Origin: an uncultured Lachnospiraceae bacterium
GTDB taxonomy: Bacteria > Bacillota > Clostridia > Lachnospirales > Lachnospiraceae
Length of the DNA: 64,000 nt
Reading direction: 5' to 3'
Assembly (NCBI GenBank): GCA_902789665.1
Contig: CADAOY010000003.1
Location: 124,001 to 188,000 of the forward strand
Shown here: piece after piece, positions 25,429 to 35,213 of the stretch
Layout of the letters: every line of letters begins with the position of its first letter
Numbering within the stretch: position 1 is the first letter of the stretch
Made by a program: the position numbers and the translations under genes
Notes under the pieces: model-generated
Databases searched by the model: none
What the model was told of the DNA's origin: nothing
Seen by the model: only the letters and a program-made list of their open reading frames with translations

Positions 25429-27393
25429 CTAACCTTCTCTATCAGGAAGAGGTCCCGGCTCTCCGCCTCCGCCACCATTTCTCCTTGGTGGAGGATTCTT
25501 GGACATTTGAATCTTACGCTTGTTCTCAGCGTCTCTGTCTTTCTTATCCTGTCTTTCGTCTATACCAGCCATGGCCTGTGCATCCTTCAGGCTGTTTCCA
25601 CCCTCCATATGTTTGAGAGTATTCTGCATACGGTCAAGTTCACCATTTTTAAGTGCACTTCCATCCATATGTTTATTATTCTTTTTAGCGTAATCAACAT
25701 CAGCCTTAAGATTAGCCTTATCTCTGTCATTCTTACGCTGCTTCTCGTATTTCTCTGTAGCAGTCTCCTCTTTCTTTGAACCGTCGGCATTTTTACCACG
25801 GATCTTATTCCATGCTGCAGAGCCGGCTGCTCCGGCAATACCACCGGCTGTAATAGCCTTAAGACCTTTACCAAGGGCTGATCTGTTAACGTCATCCCTC
25901 ATGCTTGATGCTGTAATTGCCTGGTATCCTGCGTTATCTGCCAAAATACCGGTAAATACACCATTTATCTTGTTAACGGCTTCCATTCCACCGTATGTAA
26001 GAATACATCTTACTACCAGACCAATAAGTACATTTCCTGCTCCACTGTCTGAGAACTCAAGCATCGGGCTCCAGATAAGTGGAAGGAACATAATGAATAA
26101 TCTTAAACTAAGCACCATACCAACTATACTAAGGAGCTGTACTATAAATGCTGTCGACCACTGTTTGAACTTACCGCCATCATCAAGTGGCATTGTTGCA
26201 ATGGCAAGTGGTGATGCAATATAAAGTGCAAGAAGCTGGAAAATTCTGGCCGCACATGTAATCATCATAATTACCATTTCACGAAGGAGTGCCAGACCTA
26301 CAACATAAACAATAAGATAGTTCATATGGAATGGGTCCGGAGTGAATGACTCTCTTACCACTTCGTAATTATATATGTCTCTCTCGCCTGTATAGAAAGG
26401 AAGTCTTACAGGATCTGTGAATTTAGGATCCACATTATATCTGTCATTTCTTGCTGCGGCCAGGTTACCTGTAGTTCCCATTGTTCCTATTAAGAATAAG
26501 ATTCTGTCCATAGGAATTGGCTCGTCAGCATCTACTCTGTCATCCTGTCTTGTATATTCAGGAAGAGCTTCAATATTGCTATTGGCCTGCAGGATTTCCA
26601 TTGCATCAAGAACAGCATTTGTAATACCTTCATCATAGGTATCCATTGTTGACTCTGAGTAGAAATCACCGGCTATGGCCAACTCTTCCATTATGCTTTG
26701 CCAGGTATCTATTTTGTTATTATGTTCATCATAACTCACATAGTGGAAGTTAAATACTCCACATCTGTCCAAAAACTGCAAATCAGGTCTGATTGCGTTA
26801 TAGCAGGAATTAAGATTATATCTTGATCTCGAGGACGGGTTAAGCGAATAGTTACCAATGGTATTGATTACACGTCCCATTGCAGCAAATTCTTCACTTG
26901 TAAATGTATGACTCGCAGGCCCGGCCGTAAACCGTTCACCATTTTGTATCGAGAAAGTAATTTGTCTGATAAGGGTATTTGTTGTCTCAATTGCAACTAT
27001 CATTATAAGGCTCATACTTGCAATAAGAAGAATACTTTTCAAAAGATTACCGAGTATTGTTCCAAGTGTAACACCCTGCTGCTTGCCCCTTAAATCGAGA
27101 GCCTTTTTAATTACAGCCCAGATTGCAAACACAAAGGCAAATACGATACCTATCATGGCAACGCCTGCATATATTCCTCTTATGGAACTGTTGTTAAAAA
27201 ATACGCTGATAAGTGATGTATCCTTCCCATTTAATTTAATCAGTCTTTCGCCTGTAAATATCATGAGAATCTGTTCACATACCCCTACAAATTTCAGAAT
27301 TATAACTTCCAGAACGTAGAATATCTTCCAGACGTAATTATCCAGGATTTCTACGAAGAAACTTTTTATTCCACTAACGATTCCATCCCACAT
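25429..27393 (-). CDS. VirB6/TrbL-like polytopic membrane protein
   Basis: The 654-residue protein has about six or seven membrane segments: one near 15-40, a pair at about 70-135, and several between 330 and 480. A long extracytoplasmic loop (about 150-325) and a hydrophilic basic C-terminal tail of about 150 residues (KGLKAITAGGIAGAAGSAAWNKIRG, ending in Pro/Gly-rich sequence) complete it. This topology is typical of TrbL/VirB6 channel proteins in Gram-positive T4SS. ATG 27393 follows GGAGAG. It lies between the type I membrane protein and the VirB4-like gene in operon E. The assignment rests on topology, context and local sequence style, and not on a diagnostic motif. Confidence 0.8.
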   Translation of the reverse strand: MWDGIVSGIKSFFVEILDNYVWKIFYVLEVIILKFVGVCEQILMIFTGERLIKLNGKDTSLISVFFNNSSIRGIYAGVAMIGIVFAFVFAIWAVIKKALDLRGKQQGVTLGTILGNLLKSILLIASMSLIMIVAIETTNTLIRQITFSIQNGERFTAGPASHTFTSEEFAAMGRVINTIGNYSLNPSSRSRYNLNSCYNAIRPDLQFLDRCGVFNFHYVSYDEHNNKIDTWQSIMEELAIAGDFYSESTMDTYDEGITNAVLDAMEILQANSNIEALPEYTRQDDRVDADEPIPMDRILFLIGTMGTTGNLAAARNDRYNVDPKFTDPVRLPFYTGERDIYNYEVVRESFTPDPFHMNYLIVYVVGLALLREMVIMMITCAARIFQLLALYIASPLAIATMPLDDGGKFKQWSTAFIVQLLSIVGMVLSLRLFIMFLPLIWSPMLEFSDSGAGNVLIGLVVRCILTYGGMEAVNKINGVFTGILADNAGYQAITASSMRDDVNRSALGKGLKAITAGGIAGAAGSAAWNKIRGKNADGSKKEETATEKYEKQRKNDRDKANLKADVDYAKKNNKHMDGSALKNGELDRMQNTLKHMEGGNSLKDAQAMAGIDERQDKKDRDAENKRKIQMSKNPPPRRNGGGGGEPGPLPDREG

Positions 27394-27408
27394 AGCATCT
27401 CTCCAACT

Positions 27409-28389
27409 TTATCTGACTCTGAGTCTCTTTCTGGATACATAAAGTGCAATACCCAGTGCAATTATTCCTACCAGTAAAATTGCCAAAAATACAATTGATT
27501 TAACATTAAGATAAATCAGTATTGTGAAGTTTTTTTCTACTGTATTACCGGCTATATCCGTAACTACCACACGGTATCTTCCGCTTTCAGTCAGCTTTCC
27601 TTCATAATTAAGATGAGTTTCTTCACCATCACGGTAAACATATACTCTGTCTGTATCTTCAATTCCGGTTACAGTAACAGGACCTTTAGCTTTATCATTC
27701 TCATCAACACCGATAAATTCTACTGCAGGTGGTGTGTGATCAACAGTGATCTCAAGGACATATTCCTTCATATTGTCGATGCACACATAACCAATGGAAT
27801 AATCACCTTCTTCAATTAAATCCACGGTATTAAGTCCGGTTGGGTAATTCACTCCGTCTTTTAAAACATCCTTGAATGCAAAGCCGCTTGGCAGTACAAA
27901 CTGACTGAGTGTTCCTGTAACCTTATTTACTATTTTGAAAGTCATTACCTGAACGCTGCTGTTATCTGTCCAGTGTATAACAGAATAGGAACCAGTTTCG
28001 CTGACGGTTTCAGGAAAATAATCAAACTTCTTACCATCCAGATATACGTCAATATTGGAACATTCTGTTAAGGACATATTAACTGAACCCGTAACTATCA
28101 TTCCGTCTGCTACTGAACAGTTAAAAGTACCTTCTCCTACCGGATAAGAGTACATATCACTTGTTGCACTGTAATTGGAACCGTCGGAGATTTTGTATGT
28201 TTCTTCAACTTCTCCGTCAAGTCCCAGTCCAATTGGTAATCCGGTAAATATATCTATTTCTCCGCTATATGAATAAACATCATATCCTTTGTCATAGTCC
28301 GGGAGCACATCTTCTGTTGCGCATACAGGAACTCCCATGGCAATAACGGATATAATAAATGCGGTAGTTGTAATAATATATTTCTTCAT
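27409..28389 (-). CDS. Type I membrane protein with Ig-like beta domains
   Basis: The 326-residue protein has a signal peptide (1-25, ending VCATEDV), an extracellular beta-rich region, a C-terminal membrane span (about 297-320) and a short basic tail (SRKRLRVR). Two Ig-like segments can be seen: about 85-150 (GSVNMSLTECSNIDVYLDG) and about 225-290 (VTVTGIEDTDRVYVYRDG...YRVVVTDIAGN). It is encoded between the coupling ATPase and the VirB6-like gene with gaps of 6 and 15 bp, so it is an integral part of the apparatus operon. An outer-face scaffold or adhesin at the channel is a fair reading; no exact family is recognised. Confidence 0.78.
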   Translation of the reverse strand: MKKYIITTTAFIISVIAMGVPVCATEDVLPDYDKGYDVYSYSGEIDIFTGLPIGLGLDGEVEETYKISDGSNYSATSDMYSYPVGEGTFNCSVADGMIVTGSVNMSLTECSNIDVYLDGKKFDYFPETVSETGSYSVIHWTDNSSVQVMTFKIVNKVTGTLSQFVLPSGFAFKDVLKDGVNYPTGLNTVDLIEEGDYSIGYVCIDNMKEYVLEITVDHTPPAVEFIGVDENDKAKGPVTVTGIEDTDRVYVYRDGEETHLNYEGKLTESGRYRVVVTDIAGNTVEKNFTILIYLNVKSIVFLAILLVGIIALGIALYVSRKRLRVR

Positions 28390-28395
28390 ATATAT

Positions 28396-30411
28396 TTAAG
28401 CGCCTTCCTTAACTTCTTCGTCATCAGAACCAAGTACAATTTCATTTCTTGCATCCAGGTCATAGAATACTTCATCTGCCTTGAACATATGGCTTCGAAG
28501 TTCTGTCATATCCATACGGCCCATCTTGTAGTACGGACATTTGTAACTTGGAGTATATTTGGTTTTAAGAGGATAATTACCGAATGTAACGATTATTGCA
28601 TTACCGGTACTCTCCTTATTATTAAGCATCTGAAGCTCTGACGGATAAATAAGTGGTCTTACCTGAGTCTGGGATGACAGGTTAAGATCTCCCGCTCTCG
28701 CTCCAATATTCGAAGAAGTTGATGTGGTACGAACTGTCATATTACCACATAACTTGGAAAACTCTTCACATGTACCAATATCGTTGGAACCGATGAACAT
28801 CTTCATACCACAGTTAGATTTAACGATATCGGCAACTTTCTCACCATAAACATTATTAAGCTGTGAATAAGACTGAACAACCATGTTGAACCAGATTTTA
28901 CGGGAACGACCTACGGTGATCATCTTATCGAATTTTTCAATCTTAGGCATGTTACCAAACTCATCAAGAATAAAATATACATTTCTAGGAAGGGATAAAT
29001 CTTCTCTTGATGAAGCAACTTTGATAAGTGCCTTGTACATACACAGAATAAATACTGCTGCAAGTCCGTGTCTTGTATCTTTTTCATCAGGAATCTTCAT
29101 AAACAGAGCTGTTGGCTGTTCTGCAAACTTCTCTGCCTGAACATCTGTAGCAGATGTAAGACCGCAAAGACCACGGTCGTTAAACATATTTAACTTATCA
29201 AATGTAATTGACATATATGAAGACAATGTTGTATCAGCTGCTGACATAACCTGTCTTGATAATGTATATGCCTGGGACAGTTTATTACGTCCCTCAAAAT
29301 ATTTCTTAAGTGTTGCAAATTCATCTTCTGAATTTGTAAGAGCTTTGTTTATATTGAAGAAGTTGAACTTATCCTTGGTCATACCAAGTCTTTCATCTTC
29401 TGAATCCTCAAGCATCGCAAGGCATGTAGCCATGATGATTGATCTGGCACCTTTTTCCCAAACAGGGTCTTTCTCGTTCTCGATAGGACAGATAACAGAA
29501 ACAAGGTCATTTAAATCTTCATACATTTCATCGTAAAACTGCTGTCTTGTTACTGAAACATCATCCTGACAGTGAGTAAGGTCTGCATATGCTCTACCGT
29601 GCCATTCAGCCCAAGGCTCGCCATCTCTTCCTTCTCCATCCATACGGCGAAGGTTAGGATAATCTGACATTCTGTCTTTATGGAACTTAATTCCCTTTCC
29701 GGCCTGAACATATTCCTGGTACATATCCCAGATACCATCTAACGGATTCCATCTTGATGATGAATATGTATCACGAAGGTCGAGAAGTAAAACTTTATAT
29801 CCTCTTGATTCCAGATATTTGGAATGAAGATCAAAAAGCTCGCCCTTAGGGTCAGTCATTATCATCGAACTTCCGGCTGCTGTAGATGCAAGAAGCTGAA
29901 TCATAGGATTAATGAAAGTAGTTGTTTTACCGGAACCGGTAGCACCAATTATAAGTGAGTGAGCGCCAGGAAGGAAATTGACTTCAAGATTATTCTTTCT
30001 GTCTAATACCGCTCTTACCGGTATGCCGTCCTTTGTTACGTTCTTAAGAGAATTGTATCCATATTCAGGGAAATACTTATCTCTTTCTTTCTCTGTCAGG
30101 AATCTGCTGTTTTCAAGAGAACCCTTTACAACATCAGGCTTTCCTTTGTTGCCAAGTAAGCCTCTGTTGTTAAAAATCACCGAATCCAGATTACTTCCCG
30201 ACAGCAACCATACGAGAACTACCACAAGTCCACCAATAATACCTATTGCATAAGTCTGCCACTCAAGAAGGATTTTGAGATCCATATGCATTCCTTCGCC
30301 GCCTATAACACCCGAAACTGAGGATAAAAGGGTACGAAGAACAAAACCCACCAATCCGGTCAGTATCAGAAATACCATTACATTGAGTGCTATCTTATGC
30401 CATTTTTTCAT
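28396..30411 (-). CDS. VirD4/TraG-type coupling ATPase
   Basis: The 671-residue protein has two N-terminal membrane segments (about 5-27 and 52-72) and a TraG/VirD4 nucleotide-binding region: Walker A GATGSGKTT (Lys162), the conserved TDPKGELF at about 187-194, Walker B YFILDEFGNMP (Asp483, Glu484) and VVQSYSQL at about 515. Length and motifs match coupling proteins that recruit DNA or protein substrates to T4SS. No relaxase is present in the window, so its cargo is probably protein. The C-terminus (YDLDARNEIVLGSDDEEVKEGA) is acidic. It lies in the middle of operon E. Confidence 0.93.
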   Translation of the reverse strand: MKKWHKIALNVMVFLILTGLVGFVLRTLLSSVSGVIGGEGMHMDLKILLEWQTYAIGIIGGLVVVLVWLLSGSNLDSVIFNNRGLLGNKGKPDVVKGSLENSRFLTEKERDKYFPEYGYNSLKNVTKDGIPVRAVLDRKNNLEVNFLPGAHSLIIGATGSGKTTTFINPMIQLLASTAAGSSMIMTDPKGELFDLHSKYLESRGYKVLLLDLRDTYSSSRWNPLDGIWDMYQEYVQAGKGIKFHKDRMSDYPNLRRMDGEGRDGEPWAEWHGRAYADLTHCQDDVSVTRQQFYDEMYEDLNDLVSVICPIENEKDPVWEKGARSIIMATCLAMLEDSEDERLGMTKDKFNFFNINKALTNSEDEFATLKKYFEGRNKLSQAYTLSRQVMSAADTTLSSYMSITFDKLNMFNDRGLCGLTSATDVQAEKFAEQPTALFMKIPDEKDTRHGLAAVFILCMYKALIKVASSREDLSLPRNVYFILDEFGNMPKIEKFDKMITVGRSRKIWFNMVVQSYSQLNNVYGEKVADIVKSNCGMKMFIGSNDIGTCEEFSKLCGNMTVRTTSTSSNIGARAGDLNLSSQTQVRPLIYPSELQMLNNKESTGNAIIVTFGNYPLKTKYTPSYKCPYYKMGRMDMTELRSHMFKADEVFYDLDARNEIVLGSDDEEVKEGA

Positions 30412-30429
30412 TTATTTCTCCAGTTATAA

Positions 30430-32736
30430 TTAATATTCTGTATATTTTATTTCAACTTTATCACCAAATCCATGTGCAGTGGCTGTGTCATCTTCCAGTA
30501 CTATAACAGGCTTGCCATCTCCTTTAACAAGAACGGCCTTAAACCAAAGATTATTTTCCCTAATCAATTTGAGTATTGCGTTAATTTCTTTTTGCGCAGT
30601 TGTATCGCGCGTTGCTAAGGCAAAACTCAAGCGAACGCAAAAATCGTTTACAATATCATTATATCTGTCGTCTATAGATGATCCAAGTTTACTCATAATG
30701 TCTTCTTCATGAGCAAAGAATATAAATCCTTCTTCATTACAATTACCAACTTCTAATATCGAGCCTTTCTTTTCTTCAAGCACCGCTCTGCTATCAAGCG
30801 TTATTGATGAGCAATATACCTCACCATAATTAACTAAAGAAGATCCTGCATTCATAATAAGTCCCGGCTGCATTGTTATTTTAGATACTTTTTTATCAAT
30901 ATCAACATCGTCCTTTATTTTATGCACTACATTCATCATGCTCTCTGCACTCACGTAAGAAGTACACAAAAGTTTTCCTCCCGGCATAACAATAATCTGT
31001 CCTGCCTCTCCGGACTCACCCTGACCACAGATTATACAACCTTCATTGGTTTCGCCAAGCTGTGATATTGTACCGCCATCTTTAACGATAAGCGTGCCAC
31101 CATTAATAACAATCTTTCCATTGTTAATGAAATTACCGTCTACTGAAAGAATCGATCCTTCCGGAATTTCGATAGTGCTTCCCTCGCAAAGCATCTCACC
31201 CTCTGTTGTAATAACGCCACCATTCTCATCTTCGTAGGTTGTTCCACCTACTGTTCTAATTTCTGAAATTACTGTAGTAGGTCTGCCATCTGCGCTGATT
31301 TCATTGGTTTCACCCTTAAAAGCAGTAAATATGTACTCTTTTCCGTAATACATAGCATACTGATTTGTAAAGCATCCGCCTTTTTCATTAGCCATATTTC
31401 TTTGACTATTCATAGCCTGGTCCATGGAAACAGTGACCGTATTGGTTTCTGAAGTAACATCCCATTCAAATATGAATTCTACAGTTCCTGTTACAGTGTA
31501 TGTAAATGTTCCTGCATATGTATTATCTCCATACAAAAGACCATTATCATATACCAAAAAGGTAGCACCACTCGGAATCCCTGTTGTAGAAGCGCTGGCT
31601 CCGAAGCCGTCAAATCCAATGGTTTCCTTTCCTGAACTATATCGCTTGCCATAATTGCAGCCATAAATAGAAACCGGAAGAAATCCTTTTGAATTCTGAG
31701 CCCCAAAATGCACTCTTGTTTGAAGACCTTTGTCCGGTCCGTTTTCAGTTGTATATACTCCCAAAAAGGTAGAATATACCTTATCTGATACCCTTCTTCC
31801 CGAATCCTCTAGAAATAAATTGCAAAAATCTCCGCCAACTTTATAATCAGCAACTACCTTGTCATTTGATACAGTTCCAGCGATCACTGAACCATTTTCA
31901 GCATCCACAGGCATTACCGTTTTCGCTTTGTCTGTATCCCAATACTTCAAAGGCTGGAAGATTGATTCGTGTTTTAAAGCTGCAGACATTTTTTCTTTGG
32001 CTTCCGCCTGACTCAAAGTACATATAATATCCGCTGTATATCCACCTAAATTGTCTCTATACGCCCCAGAATTTGTACTGGTAAACCACAGACAACCTCT
32101 ACAAGTTCCACCTGTATAAAACTTACTATCCTGTAAATCAAAAGAAGATATTACATCATTTTCATTACCACTCTTGAGAATCATACTCGTATCATCTGGC
32201 CAGCTTTTTGTATAAAAATTAATAATAGTATTTCTCATATCATTAGCAGACAAAACTGAGCATTTGTCATATGCCATCAATGACATTATTTTTTTATCTG
32301 CCTGATATCCTATGGAATCTTTTGGGGACAAGCCATCTAATCCCAATCCCACCATTCTATTCCAAATATTAAATTCCGGCGTTGGTTTATTTGCATAATC
32401 CGAATCATAAACCTTCATATGATCGCTATCAGCATAAAGAGAAACCGGCTGTCCTAAAGTTTTTTCCGATACAGGATCATACGGAACAATAAGTACAGGC
32501 GTAGGATTAGCATATGACTCAGTAAGAAAATCTTTAACAGAATAATTATTATCGATTCTGTTCCATTCCCAGACGATTACGACTCCATCCTGTTCTTTTA
32601 GAACATTGTCGCCAGCTAATTCCTGCGCATCAACCGTTTTACCACTCATAAGAGATGCTATTACGGCTATGGACACTGCTGCCAAAGCCGTCTTAGCAAT
32701 TATTTTATTGTGAATAACTTTTTCTCTTTTCTTCAT
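30430..32736 (-). CDS. Secreted 768-aa surface protein, unknown
   Basis: A signal peptide covers residues 1-37 (ending VDAQELAG). The N-terminal half is a mixed domain with WEWNRID and a Cys-containing motif (TGGTCRGCLWFTS). The C-terminal half (about 480-690) has short repeated beta turns (GSILSVDGNFINNGKIVINGGTL and similar) typical of a right-handed beta-helix. No wall anchor is visible. The gene lies between the pilin and coupling ATPase genes in operon E, so it is probably an exported part of the T4SS-like machine, for example an adhesin or tip component. This is inference from place and export signal. Confidence 0.78.
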   Translation of the reverse strand: MKKREKVIHNKIIAKTALAAVSIAVIASLMSGKTVDAQELAGDNVLKEQDGVVIVWEWNRIDNNYSVKDFLTESYANPTPVLIVPYDPVSEKTLGQPVSLYADSDHMKVYDSDYANKPTPEFNIWNRMVGLGLDGLSPKDSIGYQADKKIMSLMAYDKCSVLSANDMRNTIINFYTKSWPDDTSMILKSGNENDVISSFDLQDSKFYTGGTCRGCLWFTSTNSGAYRDNLGGYTADIICTLSQAEAKEKMSAALKHESIFQPLKYWDTDKAKTVMPVDAENGSVIAGTVSNDKVVADYKVGGDFCNLFLEDSGRRVSDKVYSTFLGVYTTENGPDKGLQTRVHFGAQNSKGFLPVSIYGCNYGKRYSSGKETIGFDGFGASASTTGIPSGATFLVYDNGLLYGDNTYAGTFTYTVTGTVEFIFEWDVTSETNTVTVSMDQAMNSQRNMANEKGGCFTNQYAMYYGKEYIFTAFKGETNEISADGRPTTVISEIRTVGGTTYEDENGGVITTEGEMLCEGSTIEIPEGSILSVDGNFINNGKIVINGGTLIVKDGGTISQLGETNEGCIICGQGESGEAGQIIVMPGGKLLCTSYVSAESMMNVVHKIKDDVDIDKKVSKITMQPGLIMNAGSSLVNYGEVYCSSITLDSRAVLEEKKGSILEVGNCNEEGFIFFAHEEDIMSKLGSSIDDRYNDIVNDFCVRLSFALATRDTTAQKEINAILKLIRENNLWFKAVLVKGDGKPVIVLEDDTATAHGFGDKVEIKYTEY

Positions 32737-32780
32737 ACTTACTGTCCGCCTAACATAAACTTTAGCTCTTACTTAAATAA

Positions 32781-33200
32781 TTAGTGTCCCTGAATTGTTG
32801 ACTGCATCCAGTTTGTAAGAGGTGTGATTGATAATCTTAATGCTACGATAAGTACGAAAATAAGTACAAATCCGATGATAGCTGTCTTAAGAGCCTGTTT
32901 TCTCTTTTCTCTTTCCTGTGGCTCTTCAGCTGTAGCATACTTAACACCAAGAACGATACAGTAAAGTGTTCCGCCGGCACCAACTAATGCAAGCATAGGT
33001 GTTACAAATGAATTAATTAAAGTAACGATTGGCTTATAAGCACCACTTAAATCAACGCCCTGTGTAGAAGCGAATACAGTAGTACTGAAAGCTGCGGCAA
33101 CAATACCAAATACAAGAACAAAGCTGAGAACCTTAGCGACTCTGGCAGCCTTCTTGTTTGTTGCTAAATAATTAGATAAAGTAATTAATGTGTTTTTCAT
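32781..33200 (-). CDS. VirB2/TrbC-like pilin
   Basis: The 139-residue protein has a long positively charged leader (KNTLITLSNYLATNKKAARVAKV), a first hydrophobic segment with a probable cleavage site near VFASTQG (about residue 46), and two further hydrophobic segments (about 58-84 and 103-123) around a short charged loop (EEPQEREKRKQ). This is the VirB2/TrbC pilin layout, similar to small pilin-like proteins of Gram-positive conjugative elements. It is the first gene of operon E, directly behind box E, as expected for the most abundant subunit. Confidence 0.85.
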   Translation of the reverse strand: MKNTLITLSNYLATNKKAARVAKVLSFVLVFGIVAAAFSTTVFASTQGVDLSGAYKPIVTLINSFVTPMLALVGAGGTLYCIVLGVKYATAEEPQEREKRKQALKTAIIGFVLIFVLIVALRLSITPLTNWMQSTIQGH

Positions 33201-33267
33201 GGTTTTCCCTCCCTAAAATTAACTCTAAGATATATAGACTATATCTATTTTTTTATTGTTTAATGTC

Positions 33268-33300
33268 ATTATGCATTCCAAAGCACAACAAAAGTGCAAC
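33268..33300 (-). promoter_or_regulatory. SARP-type box E, promoter of the T4SS-like core operon
   Basis: GTTGCAC-TTTT-GTTGTGC on the minus strand precedes CATAAT (33268-33273) by nine bases. Both heptamers carry GTT at 11-bp spacing and share the final C. Confidence 0.85.
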
Positions 33301-33315
33301 AAATGAAAAAATTTT

Positions 33316-34536
33316 TTATTTTTTTTCTGTTTTTTCTTTTGGAATCTTAATTACAGCCTTTGTTCCCTGCTCAGAAGTCTCAATGTTAAGCTCTCCTTCG
33401 CACAAAATCTTAAGTCTGGTTCTTACGTTATTCGTTCCAACACTTATATGATCTTTCTGTGTTGGGAGAATCGTTTTCTCCCCATGACCATCGTCTTCAA
33501 CGCTTATATATACATAACCGCCTTCAACATAGGTCCTGATATAAATCTTATCTCCTTTCTCGCTCATTCCTATGCCGTATTTAATGGCATTTTCCACCAA
33601 TGGCTGTGTCGTGAGCGCAGGTATATAGAAATCCTCTATCTGAAAATCCTTTTCCACTTCAAAATTCTTCGATGGCAAAACCTTCGCCAGTTCAATAAAT
33701 GTATTTGTATGGTCCATCTCCTTCTTGAAAGGAATCATGGTTTCGTTGGTAAGCGCCTCCAGATTATTCCTTAAATATCCCGAAAAACTCAGGATGGCTC
33801 CCTTTACTCCATTCGGATTCTCATCGCAAAGCAGCGCAATCTGCTGAAGGGCATTATATATAAAGTGCGGATGTATCTGCTCCATAAGGAGCGATACCTT
33901 GTTCTGCGATACTTCAACCTGTCTTGCCATCAGTTCTCTCTCTGTATCAGACTGATACAGGAAGAATACCAGCAAAAGCAGCATTGCAAGGCCAAAGCCC
34001 ACCACATTTATTCCTATTCCCGAAGCACCCACAAGGGCCGCCGTAATCGGGAACAAAATACCAATTATGAATCCTGCACTGGCCTTAATACTCTTAGACG
34101 AGATTACCAGCATGATCAGTACAATCACATACTGAGCAACCATAGGCATATAAATCTGGAAATATGTACCGGAAAAAATAACCGCCAGCACAACCAGCAC
34201 AGCCATCGAACTGTGAAGTATGGTCCAGAAATGACCATCCCACTTCTGGCCTTCCTCTAATTCCGTCTCTATAAAGTAAAGCCCAAACAACGGTCCTACC
34301 AAAGAATACAGAGTATAGGAGAATACCGTATAAATATTAACATCGCTCTTTGCGAACCTGCTGCCTGCAATTTGATAAGCAAGAGCACCTATACATACAC
34401 ATACAGTAATAAGGAACCACCCCATACGTCTGTCATGTTTCCTAAGCTGCATGGCTATTATCATAACAACAATGCAAAGCAGTGCGGACACAAAAGCGGC
34501 GGTTATGTTGATTGTATCAATTACATATACATTCAT
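33316..34536 (-). CDS. LytS-type sensor histidine kinase
   Basis: The 406-residue protein has six or seven membrane segments in residues 1-180 and a cytoplasmic His_kinase/LytS-like part. The phosphoacceptor region is HPHFIYNALQQ (His224), and the ATPase has PLVENAIKYGI (N box), DDGHG and a C-terminal HATPase end. There is no separate sensor domain, so the stimulus is probably sensed within or near the membrane. The stop of the membrane protein gene overlaps the start (ATGA). It works with the response regulator at 35.2-36.0 kb. A weak promoter (36077-36105) and no SARP-type box drive the three-gene operon. Confidence 0.9.
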   Translation of the reverse strand: MNVYVIDTINITAAFVSALLCIVVMIIAMQLRKHDRRMGWFLITVCVCIGALAYQIAGSRFAKSDVNIYTVFSYTLYSLVGPLFGLYFIETELEEGQKWDGHFWTILHSSMAVLVVLAVIFSGTYFQIYMPMVAQYVIVLIMLVISSKSIKASAGFIIGILFPITAALVGASGIGINVVGFGLAMLLLLVFFLYQSDTERELMARQVEVSQNKVSLLMEQIHPHFIYNALQQIALLCDENPNGVKGAILSFSGYLRNNLEALTNETMIPFKKEMDHTNTFIELAKVLPSKNFEVEKDFQIEDFYIPALTTQPLVENAIKYGIGMSEKGDKIYIRTYVEGGYVYISVEDDGHGEKTILPTQKDHISVGTNNVRTRLKILCEGELNIETSEQGTKAVIKIPKEKTEKK

Positions 34537-35213
34537 CTTCTTACCATGCCCCCTTTGGGTCCGTTATATAAATACATGTAATACTGGAAACAGAATCTGT
34601 ATACCTGAATACAAATATATACAACTGCAGCCAGATACCCCAGAGACAGCATTATAATCATACCGATTTTTCCAAGGGGGAGATAATCATATATTCCTGT
34701 GTATATAGGAAGAAGTATCCCTCCTATAACCATAATAAGTATCTGCGTTGTAATCCAGATTCTTCTTGTTTTCTCAGCTTCCGGATGAGCCTTGCCTCCA
34801 TCCATTTCTTCATATTTTTTCGCTATTCCCAGAAGAAGAAAGTTAATTCCAAACATTATCGCCAATTCGGATATAGCATAAAAAACATACAAACTTATTC
34901 CAAGAAGCAGCGCATCAATCGGGAACTGTTTAAGCCAGGTAACAATCTTGATGGCAAGTGTAAAGAATACATATATCGCAAAGAATACATTGGTATATGC
35001 AAATTCCTTAAAAATCCCCGTCAGCCTGTATGCACATATATATACTCCCAAAACTGACAGAAATCTAAGAAGCTCGCTGGAGAGATAAATGCCATTATCC
35101 GTCTTGATCAGAAGTCCCAGAATCATATTGAGAACTCCCGCACCCAACATAATGGCAAGGAGTGTCGGCATAAGCTTAATTGATTTAAAATCTGCCTTAA
35201 GGGTATTAGCCAT
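34533..35213 (-). CDS. Polytopic membrane protein of the two-component operon, unknown
   Basis: The 226-residue protein has about six membrane segments and short loops; the C-terminal tail is basic (YNGPKGGMVRR). It begins immediately after the response regulator stop and overlaps the kinase start by four bases, so all three are translationally coupled. Accessory membrane proteins placed this way often modulate kinase sensing. The family is not recognised. Confidence 0.75.
   Translation of the reverse strand: MANTLKADFKSIKLMPTLLAIMLGAGVLNMILGLLIKTDNGIYLSSELLRFLSVLGVYICAYRLTGIFKEFAYTNVFFAIYVFFTLAIKIVTWLKQFPIDALLLGISLYVFYAISELAIMFGINFLLLGIAKKYEEMDGGKAHPEAEKTRRIWITTQILIMVIGGILLPIYTGIYDYLPLGKIGMIIMLSLGYLAAVVYICIQVYRFCFQYYMYLYNGPKGGMVRR

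Noticed and set aside
20712..33200. Integrated conjugative element
   Set aside because: VirB4, VirD4 and pilin genes fit, but no relaxase, integrase, tRNA attachment site or flanking direct repeat is visible in the window.
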